Source: Ectopseudomonas composti
GTDB lineage: Bacteria; Pseudomonadota; Gammaproteobacteria; Pseudomonadales; Pseudomonadaceae
DNA length: 64,000 nt
NCBI RefSeq assembly: GCF_900115475.1
Contig: NZ_FOWP01000001.1
Coordinates: forward strand, 310,001-374,000
Reading direction: 5' to 3'
In this document: positions 24,647 through 34,079 of the stretch, one piece after another
How positions within the stretch are numbered: the first letter of the stretch is position 1
How the letters are laid out: each line of letters opens with the position of its first letter
The notes under the pieces: model-generated
Told to the model about the DNA's origin: nothing
What the model saw: the letters and a program-made list of their open reading frames with translations, nothing else
Databases searched by the model: none
Position numbers and translations under genes: made by a program

Positions 24647-26980
24647 TCAGGGCCCTACGCTGAATTCCAGACGGGCGGTCTGACCGCCCTCATCGAGCAC
24701 GCTCAGTTGATGCCTGCCGCTGTCGAACGCGTGGGTGAAGGGTGCGTCAAGCGCACTCTCACCCAGGGGGCGGCCATCGAGAAACCACCAGCGCTGACCA
24801 CTTCCGCCCAGCGCCGACAGGCTGAGGCGCAGCGGCTCATGATTGCCCTGTGGTCGGCGCAGGCGATCGCCGTCGCGTACACCGACGATGGACAGCGGCG
24901 CCACCTGATTGCTGCGCGGTGGCGGACAGCTCGGTTCGACGCTCGGCAAGCGCGCGCTACGCCGCTCGCGACGCGGTAGCCAGGGCTCCAGCGGCGCCGG
25001 CCACAAGGCCAGCTCGCGCTCCTCGGCGCCGAGACAACCGGGACCAACGCGACGCCCTTCGGCATTGACCCAATAGCGCTCGCGCAAACCGCTACCCAGC
25101 GGCTGATCGGCTGCCAGCAGCGTGGGCGGCGTGGTGCCTTCGAGCGTCCAGGCAAAGCGCAGGCGCCGACAGTTGGGATCGTCCTTGCTCATCGGCTGCC
25201 CCAGCGGCCAACAGATAGCCGCCACGCCCACCTCGGCAGGTTGCGGATCGGGCGGTGCGGCAATGCCGCGCTGGCTGTCGCGATTGACCAGCAGATCGTG
25301 GACCTGCAACAGCAGCGGCGCGGCGGAAGCCAGGCCGAACTGGCCCGGCACCGGGGTACCGTCCGGGCGGCCGATCCAGATGCCGATCAAATGGCGCGGA
25401 CCGACGCCGATGGCCCAAGCGTCGCGAAAGCCATAGCTGGTGCCGGTCTTCCAGGCCAGGGTCGGACGCTGCGCCAGGTAGGCGCGCGGGTCACGATCGG
25501 GGCGCGCCTGGCCGCTGAGAATGCGCCTGATGATCCACGCTGAGCCGGGTGACAGCAGCCGCCGCTCGCGCAGCTCATCGCTCGGCTGCAGGCGCGGTTT
25601 GGCCGCCATACCGCTACGCGCGAACGCGCTGTAACCCGCCACCAGCGACTCCAGGCGCGAGCCGCCGCCACCCAGAATCAGCGCCAGGTTTGGCTCGGCC
25701 AGCGCCGGCAGGCGAATCGGCACACCGGCGCTGCGCAATTCGCCGGCAAAACGCTTCGGCCCGTAGGCTTCGAGTAACTGCACAGCCGGAAGATTGAGCG
25801 AGGTGGCCAGCGCCTCGCTGGCCGACACCGGGCCGATGAAGCCGGCGGCGAAGTTGCCGGGCCGGTAGTCGCCATAGTGCCGGGGCACGTCCTGCAGCAG
25901 CGACTCGGAATGGATCAGGCCGGCATCCAGGGCCATGCCGTAGAGAAAGGGTTTCAACGTCGAGCCAGGCGAGCGCAGGGCGCGCACCATGTCGACATGA
26001 CCGAAGCGCGCGGTGTCGGCGATATCCACCGAGCCGATGTAGGCGCGCACGGCCATGCTCTCGTGCTCGACCACCAGGATCGCCGCCGAGGTGCGCTCCG
26101 GCAGACGTGCCCGCCAGCCCAGCAACAGGTCTTCCAGGCGCAGTTGCAAGCCAGCATCGAGGGTGGTGCGGATCAGCGGTGGGCTGCCAGCACGGTTCAG
26201 GCGGCGCGCCAACAAGGGCGCCAGGCTGGGCTCACGGCGCGGCGCGAGAAACACCGGCTCCTCCAGGGCTTCATCCACCTGGGCCTGCGGCCACACCTGA
26301 AATTCGCCCAGGCGTCGCAGTACCTTGTCACGCGCGGCCTGGGCGCGCTCGGGATGGCGGTCCGGGCGCAACCGGCTGGGCGCCTGCGGCAACACCGCGA
26401 GCAACGCGGCATCGGCACGGGTCAGTTGGCTCGGCGGCTTGCCCAGGTAACTCCAGCTGGCCGCTGCCACGCCCTCAAGGGTGCCACCGAAAGGCGCACG
26501 ATTGAGGTACAGGGTGAGAATTTCGTCCTTGGACAGGTGCCACTCCAGCTGCGCGGTCCGCCACAGCTGCTTGAGCTTGCCGGGCAGGTCACGCCCATGC
26601 GGATCGAGCAGCCGCGCTACCTGCATCGACAGCGTGCTACCACCGGACACCACACGCCCGCCCGTGAGGTTCTGCCAGGCCGCACGCCCCAGCGCCAGCG
26701 GGTTGACCCCGGGATGCTGGCGAAACCAGCGGTCCTCGTAGGTCAGCAGCGCTTCCAGGTAATAGGGCGAGACCTCGCCCGGCGTCACCGGGTAGCGCCA
26801 GACACCGTCACGATCGGCGAAGCGCCACAACGGCGTGCCGTCCTCGGCCAACACCACGCGGGCCAGGTCGTCTTCGGGTAAAGGCAGCGGGAACAGGCGG
26901 TCGGCTAGCCAGAGCAGGGTCAGGGGAAGCAGGAGGATAAGGAGCCAATGCCGCCAGCGTTTGAATGGCATGGTCAGCAC
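24647..26980 (-). CDS. pbpC: Penicillin-binding protein 1C
   Basis: A 777-residue bifunctional peptidoglycan synthase. It has an N-terminal membrane anchor, a GT51 glycosyltransferase with catalytic Glu82 in EDRWF and the GGSTLSMQVARLL block, a transpeptidase with SxxK at Ser340-Lys343 (SPGSTLKP) and KTGT at 511, and a C-terminal PBP1C-specific domain. An internal ATG at 26971 (MPFKRWRHW) is also possible as start. pbpC is commonly paired with an alpha-2-macroglobulin gene, and here that gene lies upstream with a RAYT locus inserted between them. Confidence 0.95.
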   Translation of the reverse strand: MLTMPFKRWRHWLLILLLPLTLLWLADRLFPLPLPEDDLARVVLAEDGTPLWRFADRDGVWRYPVTPGEVSPYYLEALLTYEDRWFRQHPGVNPLALGRAAWQNLTGGRVVSGGSTLSMQVARLLDPHGRDLPGKLKQLWRTAQLEWHLSKDEILTLYLNRAPFGGTLEGVAAASWSYLGKPPSQLTRADAALLAVLPQAPSRLRPDRHPERAQAARDKVLRRLGEFQVWPQAQVDEALEEPVFLAPRREPSLAPLLARRLNRAGSPPLIRTTLDAGLQLRLEDLLLGWRARLPERTSAAILVVEHESMAVRAYIGSVDIADTARFGHVDMVRALRSPGSTLKPFLYGMALDAGLIHSESLLQDVPRHYGDYRPGNFAAGFIGPVSASEALATSLNLPAVQLLEAYGPKRFAGELRSAGVPIRLPALAEPNLALILGGGGSRLESLVAGYSAFARSGMAAKPRLQPSDELRERRLLSPGSAWIIRRILSGQARPDRDPRAYLAQRPTLAWKTGTSYGFRDAWAIGVGPRHLIGIWIGRPDGTPVPGQFGLASAAPLLLQVHDLLVNRDSQRGIAAPPDPQPAEVGVAAICWPLGQPMSKDDPNCRRLRFAWTLEGTTPPTLLAADQPLGSGLRERYWVNAEGRRVGPGCLGAEERELALWPAPLEPWLPRRERRSARLPSVEPSCPPPRSNQVAPLSIVGVRDGDRLRRPQGNHEPLRLSLSALGGSGQRWWFLDGRPLGESALDAPFTHAFDSGRHQLSVLDEGGQTARLEFSVGP

Positions 26981-26983
26981 AAG

Positions 26984-27037
26984 CCCCCGGATTGCATCCG
27001 GGCTACAGATCCCGCGTAGCCCGGATGCAATCCGGGG
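26984..27037. repeat. REPIN (GTAGCCCGGAT family) downstream of the RAYT gene
   Basis: Two 22-nt units at 26985-27006 and 27016-27037 are perfect reverse complements separated by 9 nt. Each is itself a hairpin, CCGGATTGCATCCGG, headed by GTAG. GTAG-headed REP pairs around a RAYT gene are the standard REPIN arrangement. It sits between the RAYT stop and pbpC. Confidence 0.9.
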
Positions 27038-27043
27038 AATACC

Positions 27044-27574
27044 TCATTCACCAGCATCTTCGATCCCGACGCCTGCTCCGCCGGCCCAGTCGATGGGTAA
27101 CAAGTCTCGACGCACATAGTGATGAAAGCTGGAAAACGGCCAATCCTGCACCCGAGTGACCAGACCATGCTTGAGCGGGTTGATATGGATGTAATCCACA
27201 TGATGGCGGTAATCCTGCTCGTCACGGATCAGATGTTCCCAGAAACGTCGCTGCCAGATGTTGGCTTCACCCTTGGCGTTGGTGTGCACGTTTACGCCAG
27301 ACTGCTGGCGCAACGCGGCGACGAATGCGCTCTTGAATTTACGAACCCGCGCGGAGAAGTCTGCGTCACCGCTCGGTAATACCATCAACATGTGCAAATG
27401 ATCTGGCAGCACGACCAGAGCGGGAAGGCGACAAGGCATCTGCGTTTGAACTTTTAGCAGGCACTGGCGAAGTTGCGTTACGTAGCGGACCAACAAATCG
27501 CTGGACCTGTCTTGCAGCGTCAGGGTCAGGAAATAACAACCACCTGTCGCCCTGGCTCTTCGATAAGCGACCAT
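27044..27574 (-). CDS. REP-associated tyrosine transposase (RAYT)
   Basis: A 176-residue Y1 single-strand transposase of the IS200/REP family. The HUH motif is PDHLHMLM and the catalytic Tyr lies in the YRHHVDYIHINPLKHGLV region. The ATG at 27574 is preceded at 7 nt by GGAGG; a longer TTG-initiated frame would begin inside the REPIN side and is unlikely. RAYTs mobilise or maintain REP/REPIN sequences, and this gene is flanked on both sides by the same REP type. It splits the usual pbpC/alpha-2-macroglobulin pair. Confidence 0.93.
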   Translation of the reverse strand: MVAYRRARATGGCYFLTLTLQDRSSDLLVRYVTQLRQCLLKVQTQMPCRLPALVVLPDHLHMLMVLPSGDADFSARVRKFKSAFVAALRQQSGVNVHTNAKGEANIWQRRFWEHLIRDEQDYRHHVDYIHINPLKHGLVTRVQDWPFSSFHHYVRRDLLPIDWAGGAGVGIEDAGE

Positions 27575-27603
27575 GATCGGGCCTCCGTGCCGACCGAACA
27601 AAG

Positions 27604-27653
27604 CCCCCGGATTTCATCCGGGCTACGAGATCTGTAGCCCGGATGAAATCTGG
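27604..27653. repeat. REPIN (GTAGCCCGGAT family) upstream of the RAYT gene
   Basis: Units at 27605-27626 and 27634-27653 are inverted copies with one mismatch. The centre is GGATTTCATCC here against GGATTGCATCC in the REPIN on the other side of the gene, so the two flanking REPINs are not simple duplicates of each other. It ends 7 bp before the stop codon of the alpha-2-macroglobulin gene. Confidence 0.9.
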
Positions 27654-27660
27654 AGCCGAT

Positions 27661-30600
27661 CTAACGCCCCCTAACCACCAACGATGACGGCGCACTCCCC
27701 AGTGCCTGCCAGCTCGGCCGGTACATGGACTCGACCTGAGGTGGCGGTACGCGATAGCTGCCTGGCGTTACCGCGCGGGCCAGGTAGAGCAGGTGGGTGG
27801 TGCCATACTCATCTACGTCCACGGCAGCCACATAGCGGTCACCACGGTATTCCTGGTGTTTGATCCGCGCGTTCTGCATGGAGCGGCGCCATTCCTTGAC
27901 GTTGCTGCCCGCGTCATCGAGGCTCGCCGCGCTCTGCGCCAGGTTCTGGTTCTCCAGCTCCAGGCCGGCCGGCAGCAGGTCGACGACCAGAGCGTCCGGC
28001 ACACGCTGCTTGGCGCGCACGGCCAGGTGCACCAGCACCAGCTCGCCGCTGTCCAGGCGCTGCAGATCGAGCGGGCGGCCATCCATGCCGAGGTACTCGC
28101 GCTCGATGCTGAGGTTCACACCACCAGCACGCGGCGCCTGGCTCGGGTAACCGGACAGGGTCAGCTGCTGATACAGCGTGGCGCTACCGGCGTTGCTCAC
28201 GCTCAGCGGTTCGGCCAGCTCCGCACGCTCGAGTTTGATGCCGGGCTGCTGGTTGCTCAGGTCGAACTGGAAGGCGCCGCTGGCCAGTTTGGCGCTCCAG
28301 GCCTGCTCCGGCTTGCCGAGAATGCCGCGACCGGCGAGGAATAGCGAGTTGCGCTCCTGGGTCGACAGCCAACGCTGACCAGCCAGCTCGTCTGCCAGAT
28401 TGAACAAACGCTGCTCGCGCTGGCCGGCAGCCAGATCATGCTCTTCCAGCAGAGCAAGAATTAGCGCCTGGTCACGCAGCGGGCTGCCGTAATCGGCCAT
28501 CCAGCGTTCGCTATCGCGCTGTTGGATCAAGCCCTGATTCAACGCCTGCTCGGCACGCGGCGCATCGCCCATCAGCTTCAATGCGGCGGCCAGTTGCACC
28601 AGCGGCAGACCGGAACGCGCATCGCTGCGGCGGTCGAACAGGCTGCGCAGCGCGCCCAGCGGTGCCTGCTGGCTGCGCGCCAGCACGTAGCCGGCGTAGG
28701 CCTGCACGGCGAAGCGGGTGTGAGCGAAGTCCTGGCTGTAGCTGGCCTCGATCAGGCTGCTCTGCTGCAGGTAGCGCAGCAGGCGGTCGTTGGCCTTTTT
28801 CAGTGCCTCTGGCGGTACACCGAAGCCCTGCTCGCGAGCACGCAGGAGGAAGTCGGTGACGTAGGCGGTGAGCCAGTATTCCTCTTCACTCTCGGCGCTC
28901 CACAGGCCGAAGCCGCCGTTATGCCGCTGCATGCCGAGCAGACGCTCGATACCCAGTTCGATGCTCTTGCGCCGCTGCTCGTCCGGCTCGCCTTCCAGGC
29001 CAAGACGTTTGAGACTCGCGGCGTCGGCGTAGAGCGACGGGTACAGACCACTGGTGGTCTGCTCCAGGCAGCCGTAGGGGTACGCCTTGAGTGCACGAAT
29101 CTGTTCACCGAGGTTGAGCGGCGGCCGGCTCGACAGGGCCAACACGGCCTCCAGCCCGGCAGGTTCGAACTGGTTGAGGGTGCCAGCCGGCATGCTCCAC
29201 GGCTCGCCCTCACCCAGTACTGCGCGGAAATGCTGCAGCTGCGCCGGATACGCCGGACGAATGCCTAGTTTCCACTCGCGGCTGAAGTCAGCCAGATCCT
29301 CGTTCGGCAATGCCAGGCCCTGCACCTCGACATGGATACGACCCTGGCCCAGGCCACCTTCGGCGCGCACCGGAATGCGCAAGGTGGTGCGCTGCCCATC
29401 CTTCAGGCTGATCGGCGACTCACCCTTGCCGAGCAGGCGCAGCTGCCCCTCCACGCCCAATTGCACGTCGAGATTCTGCTCGCTGCCAGACAGGTTGGTC
29501 AGGTCCAGCGCCAGGGTGGTTTCGTCGCCACCGGCTAGGAAGCGCGGCATCGACAGTTCGGCGATCAGCGGCGCGGCCACCACCGTCTTGGCCTCGGCCA
29601 TGCCGAAGCGCTCGCCGGTCCAGGCCTGCGCCATTAGACGCAGCTCGCCGTTGAAGTCGGGGATATCCAGGCTGACTTCACCCTCGCCCTTGTCGTTCAG
29701 CTTCAACGCATCGCTCTGCAACGCGACGATCAGCACGCTGGTATCCGGGCGTTTGCCACCGGCGGCGAGGCCGGCATCACCGCCGAAGGCCAGGCTGGCG
29801 ACACGCCCCTGGGCCTCGATCAGTTGGCCGTAGATATCCAGCTGGTCAGCGCCATAGGCCTTGCGCCCGAAGAAGTTGGCGAAAGGATCGGGCGTGGCAT
29901 AACTGGTGATATTGAGGATACCCACGTCTACTGCGGCGACCAGCACATGCACGCGCTCGGGAATGCTGCCATCGGCGTTGCGCGCGCTGACCTTGACCTT
30001 CAGCGGCTGCTTCGGACGCATCTTTTCCGGCGCTTCCAGGCTGACCGCCAGCTTGCGCGGGGCGCGTTCCAGCGGCAGGTGCAGCAGGCCAACGGCACGC
30101 TTGGGCGTGACCTGTGCCTTGCGCTCGCCAGGGCGAATCACCAGGGCGCTGAGATAGAGATCATGACGCGCCCATTTCTTGTCGATGGGCAGCTCAAAGG
30201 TCTTGCCCTCGGCCGGTACGCTGATTTCCTGCCACCACAGAGGGCCGTCGCTGGACTCGACCAGCAGGTAGCCGTTGCCCGCAGCCGGCGGGGTGACGGT
30301 GATCTTGGCCACCTCGCCAGCAGCGTAGGCAGGCTTGTCCAGCGCCAGCTTGACCTGGTCCGGGCGCACCGCGCCGCCGTCGGCGTTGTCCTGCCAGCGG
30401 TAGCCCGCCCAGAAGCGCATGCTGCTGACCAGGCCGGTTTGAGTGTCCACCACCTCGACCCGGTACGGCCCCCACTCCACCGGGAAGCTGACCTTGGCAG
30501 TGCCGCCGGCGGCGACCTTCAGCGGTTCGTCGCTGAGGGTGAGGAACTTCTCGTTGTAGTTGTGACGCCAGCCTTCACCGTCGGAGAAGCTCCAGAAGTA

Positions 30601-32571
30601 GTCGCGGCGCTCACGCACCAGGCGCACGTTGAGGTTATCGGCGGCCAGCTTGTTGCCAGCCGCGTCGGCCACGAGGATTTCGAATTCGGCCAGGCTGTCG
30701 GCATCGACTTCCTCACCATCGAACAGCCCACGCAGCCCCGGTAGGCGCTCGGCCGGCCATACCGGCTGGATGAGGCGGCGGGTGATCGGGCGGCCACCGG
30801 ACTCCTGCAGGCTGGCCTGGAGAATCAGACGCAGCGGCGACTTGGCGTCACTCCAGCGATTTTCCGGGCGCAGCACGGCGCGGCCCTGGTCATCCAGATT
30901 CTGCTCGTCGAACTCCTGATCCTGGCTCAGGTCGGCCTCGGTGATGTCACCGAACTGATAGCCCGGCAGACTGGCCACTGCTTCGCGCAGCGGACGCACG
31001 TAGAGCTGCCCGGTCAGACGGTTGCCAGCGGCCGGCGCACCGTAGAGGTAGCGTCCGGTCACCGCGAACTCGGCGCTGTCGCCAGGCGCGTAGGGCTGCT
31101 CCTGGCCCTTGAGCTCCAGGGCCATACGTTCGGGCAGGAAGTCCTCGACGAGGAATTCGTAGAGCTGAGGGTTGCCGTCACCCAGGTCGAGCAACAGTTG
31201 CCAGCGACCGGTCGGGGCCTCTTCGGCGAGCGGCAGCTGATACTGATAGAGACCGTCATCACCGGCATTCCAGACGAACTTGCGGCTGATCTGCTCATCC
31301 GGGCGGCGTACCTCGACGCTGACTGGCTGAGCCTTGACCGGGCTGCCGTCGGCATCACGCAGCAGGCCGTTGAGCAGCACGGTCTCGCCGGGGCGATACA
31401 GGTCGCGCGGGCCGAACACGAAGAACTGCAGGGCATGTGCCTTCGGGCCGGTGATGTCGAATTCGGCCAGGTCCAGCGCCGGCGTGTTCAGGCGCAGCAG
31501 GCTGGTCTGCTCGTCCTGCTTGGCCACCAACACCTGGGCCTTTTCCGGCAACGGCAGTTGCGCATGGCCGGCCGAATCGGTCTTGCCTTCGGCGAGCAGA
31601 GCACCTTCGCCATCGAGCAACTCGAGCTGCACGCCGGACTGCGCCTTGCCGCCTTCCAGCGCCTGGGTGAATACGTCCAGTCGGTCGCGATAGCGATGCG
31701 CGGACAGGCCGATATCGCTCAGGGAAAACAGCGTCGCCGGTTGCGAGTAGCTGTAGCTGCCAGCTTCACGCATCACTGCCAGATAAACGCCTGGCTGCTT
31801 GAATGGCTCCAGGCCGGCGATGGGCAGCAGCAGAGTTTCGCGGGTATTGCGCGCCGGGTTGAGGTCGAAGCGCCCGCCATAGACCAGATCGGCCATCGGC
31901 AGCAGCTCGCGGGCTTCCCAGGTGTCCAGGTTGCTGGCCCGGCCCCAGCGGGACAGGAAGCGCGGCAGCGCCTCGGGCTTGATGCGGAAGAACTCGACGT
32001 TGACCTTGTCGACGTTCAGGGCGATCACCGGCAGGCCTTCGGCCAGTCGGGTCGGCAGCAGCGAGCCACGGCTGGCGAAACCGACGCTGGCCTGCAGGTC
32101 ACGGGTTTCGAAGCGGCTGACGTGCTCTTTGGCGAGCTTGCCGCCATTGATCGATTTCAGGCCGGCATCGATGGTCAGCACCAGTTTGCGCTGCGGCTCC
32201 AGGTGGCGCAGGCGCAACTCGCTGAGGTTGTCGGTCAACTCCCAGGCGCCATCGACCTTGCCGGCCGTGCTGTCGACCAGGTGCAGGCGCTCAGCGAAGG
32301 GCTGGTCGGGGTCCAGCGGGATGGAGAAGGTCACCGATAGCGCACTGGCGCCGTCGAGCTGCACCTCGGAGACGTCGACCACCTCCAGCTCGCGAGCGGC
32401 ATAGCGCTTGGCCAGCGCGTCGCGGTCGACCGCCGCCTTGGGCGCCTGCGCCTGTTGCGCAGCTGGTGCCGCGGGGGTCACCGTGGCAGGGGGTTCAGAA
32501 GAATCGCAGGCGCTGAGCAGGGTCAGGGGCAGCGTGAGTGCGAGGGCCAGAAGCAGTCCTTTGTTCGGCAT
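27661..32571 (-). CDS. Bacterial alpha-2-macroglobulin lipoprotein (YfhM-like)
   Basis: A 1636-residue periplasmic lipoprotein. The signal peptide ends in a lipobox LLSAC. It has the domain chain of bacterial A2M (MG domains, bait region, thioester domain) and keeps the thioester motif CLEQ at 1168-1171 within YPYGCLEQTTSG. It is thought to trap proteases that breach the outer membrane, with PBP1C repairing the cell wall. The two genes share orientation here, but the RAYT and two REPINs lie between them. The divergent MATE gene starts 146 bp upstream. Confidence 0.95.
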   Translation of the reverse strand: MPNKGLLLALALTLPLTLLSACDSSEPPATVTPAAPAAQQAQAPKAAVDRDALAKRYAARELEVVDVSEVQLDGASALSVTFSIPLDPDQPFAERLHLVDSTAGKVDGAWELTDNLSELRLRHLEPQRKLVLTIDAGLKSINGGKLAKEHVSRFETRDLQASVGFASRGSLLPTRLAEGLPVIALNVDKVNVEFFRIKPEALPRFLSRWGRASNLDTWEARELLPMADLVYGGRFDLNPARNTRETLLLPIAGLEPFKQPGVYLAVMREAGSYSYSQPATLFSLSDIGLSAHRYRDRLDVFTQALEGGKAQSGVQLELLDGEGALLAEGKTDSAGHAQLPLPEKAQVLVAKQDEQTSLLRLNTPALDLAEFDITGPKAHALQFFVFGPRDLYRPGETVLLNGLLRDADGSPVKAQPVSVEVRRPDEQISRKFVWNAGDDGLYQYQLPLAEEAPTGRWQLLLDLGDGNPQLYEFLVEDFLPERMALELKGQEQPYAPGDSAEFAVTGRYLYGAPAAGNRLTGQLYVRPLREAVASLPGYQFGDITEADLSQDQEFDEQNLDDQGRAVLRPENRWSDAKSPLRLILQASLQESGGRPITRRLIQPVWPAERLPGLRGLFDGEEVDADSLAEFEILVADAAGNKLAADNLNVRLVRERRDYFWSFSDGEGWRHNYNEKFLTLSDEPLKVAAGGTAKVSFPVEWGPYRVEVVDTQTGLVSSMRFWAGYRWQDNADGGAVRPDQVKLALDKPAYAAGEVAKITVTPPAAGNGYLLVESSDGPLWWQEISVPAEGKTFELPIDKKWARHDLYLSALVIRPGERKAQVTPKRAVGLLHLPLERAPRKLAVSLEAPEKMRPKQPLKVKVSARNADGSIPERVHVLVAAVDVGILNITSYATPDPFANFFGRKAYGADQLDIYGQLIEAQGRVASLAFGGDAGLAAGGKRPDTSVLIVALQSDALKLNDKGEGEVSLDIPDFNGELRLMAQAWTGERFGMAEAKTVVAAPLIAELSMPRFLAGGDETTLALDLTNLSGSEQNLDVQLGVEGQLRLLGKGESPISLKDGQRTTLRIPVRAEGGLGQGRIHVEVQGLALPNEDLADFSREWKLGIRPAYPAQLQHFRAVLGEGEPWSMPAGTLNQFEPAGLEAVLALSSRPPLNLGEQIRALKAYPYGCLEQTTSGLYPSLYADAASLKRLGLEGEPDEQRRKSIELGIERLLGMQRHNGGFGLWSAESEEEYWLTAYVTDFLLRAREQGFGVPPEALKKANDRLLRYLQQSSLIEASYSQDFAHTRFAVQAYAGYVLARSQQAPLGALRSLFDRRSDARSGLPLVQLAAALKLMGDAPRAEQALNQGLIQQRDSERWMADYGSPLRDQALILALLEEHDLAAGQREQRLFNLADELAGQRWLSTQERNSLFLAGRGILGKPEQAWSAKLASGAFQFDLSNQQPGIKLERAELAEPLSVSNAGSATLYQQLTLSGYPSQAPRAGGVNLSIEREYLGMDGRPLDLQRLDSGELVLVHLAVRAKQRVPDALVVDLLPAGLELENQNLAQSAASLDDAGSNVKEWRRSMQNARIKHQEYRGDRYVAAVDVDEYGTTHLLYLARAVTPGSYRVPPPQVESMYRPSWQALGSAPSSLVVRGR

Positions 32572-32717
32572 TGCGGGCTCCGGAGAGTGGGGGCGCGAAG
32601 GCCGATACTATAGCCGAGAGGCCACTGCGCCGACGAGGCGAAGCGACGAAATCCGCCAAGCTGCGCACACTCCGCCCTGTGCCTATAATCGGCGCTTTGC
32701 TGGAACGGAAGCCCCCC

Positions 32718-34064
32718 ATGTACGCCCTGTTCGAAGCCTGGCGCCATGCGCCGACCCAGAGAAAGGTCTGGGCCCTGGCCGCACCGATGATTCTCTCCAA
32801 CCTGTCGGTGCCCATGGTGGCGCTGGTCGACACCGCCGTGATCGGCCACCTGCCACATGCGCATCAACTGGCGGCCGTGGCGGTGGGCGGTAGCCTCTAT
32901 ACCCTGCTGACCTGGGCCATGGGCTTTCTGCGCATGGGCAGTACCGGCTTCGCGGCCCAGGCCGCAGGGCGCGAGGACGGCAGCGCACTGCGCCAAGTGC
33001 TGGTGCAAGGGCTCGGGCTGGGTGTGTTCATGGCCTTGCTGCTGGGCCTGCTGGCACTGCCGTTGAGCGGTGCGGCGCTGAGCCTGATGCAACCCTCGGC
33101 CGAGCTGGACCAGCTGGCGCGCCAGTATTTTCAGATTCGCCTGTTCGGCCTGCCCGCCAGCCTGGCGACCTACGCCCTGATCGGCTGGCTGCTCGGCACG
33201 CAGAGCGCACGCGGCCCGCTGGCCATCCTGATGACCGCCAACCTGATCAACGTGGCGCTCGACCTGTTGTTCGTGCTCGGTCTCGAATGGGGCGTGGCCG
33301 GTGCGGCCTGGGCCTCGGTGATCGCCGAATGGAGCGGCACCCTGCTCGGCCTGTGGCTGGCTCGCGGCGCGCTGGCACGCTATCCCGGCCGCCTCGACAA
33401 CAGCGCGCTGAAGCGCTGGAGCAACTGGCGTCCATTGCTGGCGGTCAACCGCGATATCTTCATCCGCACCCTGGCACTGCAACTGGTGTTCTTCCTGATC
33501 ACGGTGAAAGGCACGCGCCTGGGCGATGCCACGGTGGCGGCCAATGCACTGCTGCTAAACGGCCTGACGCTGACCGCCTACGCCCTCGACGGCTTGGCGC
33601 ATGCCGTCGAAGCCCTTTGTGGCCACGCGCTGGGCGCGCGTGATCGCGATGCGCTGCGCCGTTCGCTGCTGGTAGCCGGAAGCTGGTCGCTGTTGGCCAG
33701 CGCCGTTTTCGCGCTGTTCTTCCTGTTTGGCGGCCACTGGTTCGTTGGCATGCTCACCAACATCGCCGAAGTACGCGAACTGGCGCTGACCTTCCTGCCG
33801 TACCTGGCCGTGCTGCCGCTGCTGGCCGTGTGGAGCTATCTGCTCGACGGCCTGTTCATCGGCGCCACCCGCGCCCGCGAGATGCGCGACGCCATGCTCA
33901 TCGCCCTGGCCCTGGCGCTGCCGCTGGCCTGGTGGCTGCAAAGCTTGGGCAATCACGGGCTGTGGTTGGCGTTTCTGGCATTCATGGGGCTGCGCAGCCT
34001 GGTGCTGGCTGTCTATGCTTGGCAACTGAGCCGTCGCGACCTGTGGTTCCCTTCCACTGTTTAA
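32718..34064 (+). CDS. MATE-family efflux protein (DinF-like)
   Basis: A 448-residue membrane protein with twelve predicted helices. The MATE signature is near the N-terminus (ALAAPMILSNLSVPMVALVDTAVIG split over residues 20-45), and VNRDIFIRTLALQLVFFLITVKG-type sequence begins the second half. DinF-subfamily members export organic cations or oxidised compounds using Na+ or H+. The ATG at 32718 gives the family N-terminus. It is divergent from the A2M gene and followed 15 bp later by a diguanylate cyclase, probably in one operon. Confidence 0.92.
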   Translation: MYALFEAWRHAPTQRKVWALAAPMILSNLSVPMVALVDTAVIGHLPHAHQLAAVAVGGSLYTLLTWAMGFLRMGSTGFAAQAAGREDGSALRQVLVQGLGLGVFMALLLGLLALPLSGAALSLMQPSAELDQLARQYFQIRLFGLPASLATYALIGWLLGTQSARGPLAILMTANLINVALDLLFVLGLEWGVAGAAWASVIAEWSGTLLGLWLARGALARYPGRLDNSALKRWSNWRPLLAVNRDIFIRTLALQLVFFLITVKGTRLGDATVAANALLLNGLTLTAYALDGLAHAVEALCGHALGARDRDALRRSLLVAGSWSLLASAVFALFFLFGGHWFVGMLTNIAEVRELALTFLPYLAVLPLLAVWSYLLDGLFIGATRAREMRDAMLIALALALPLAWWLQSLGNHGLWLAFLAFMGLRSLVLAVYAWQLSRRDLWFPSTV

Positions 34065-34079
34065 GGAGAGATCGCCCCC

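Noticed and set aside
26984..27653. The RAYT locus as a complete IS200/IS605 element
   Set aside because: No IS ends or insertion duplication are seen. The flanks are REPINs and the protein is of RAYT type, so it is not called as an autonomous IS.
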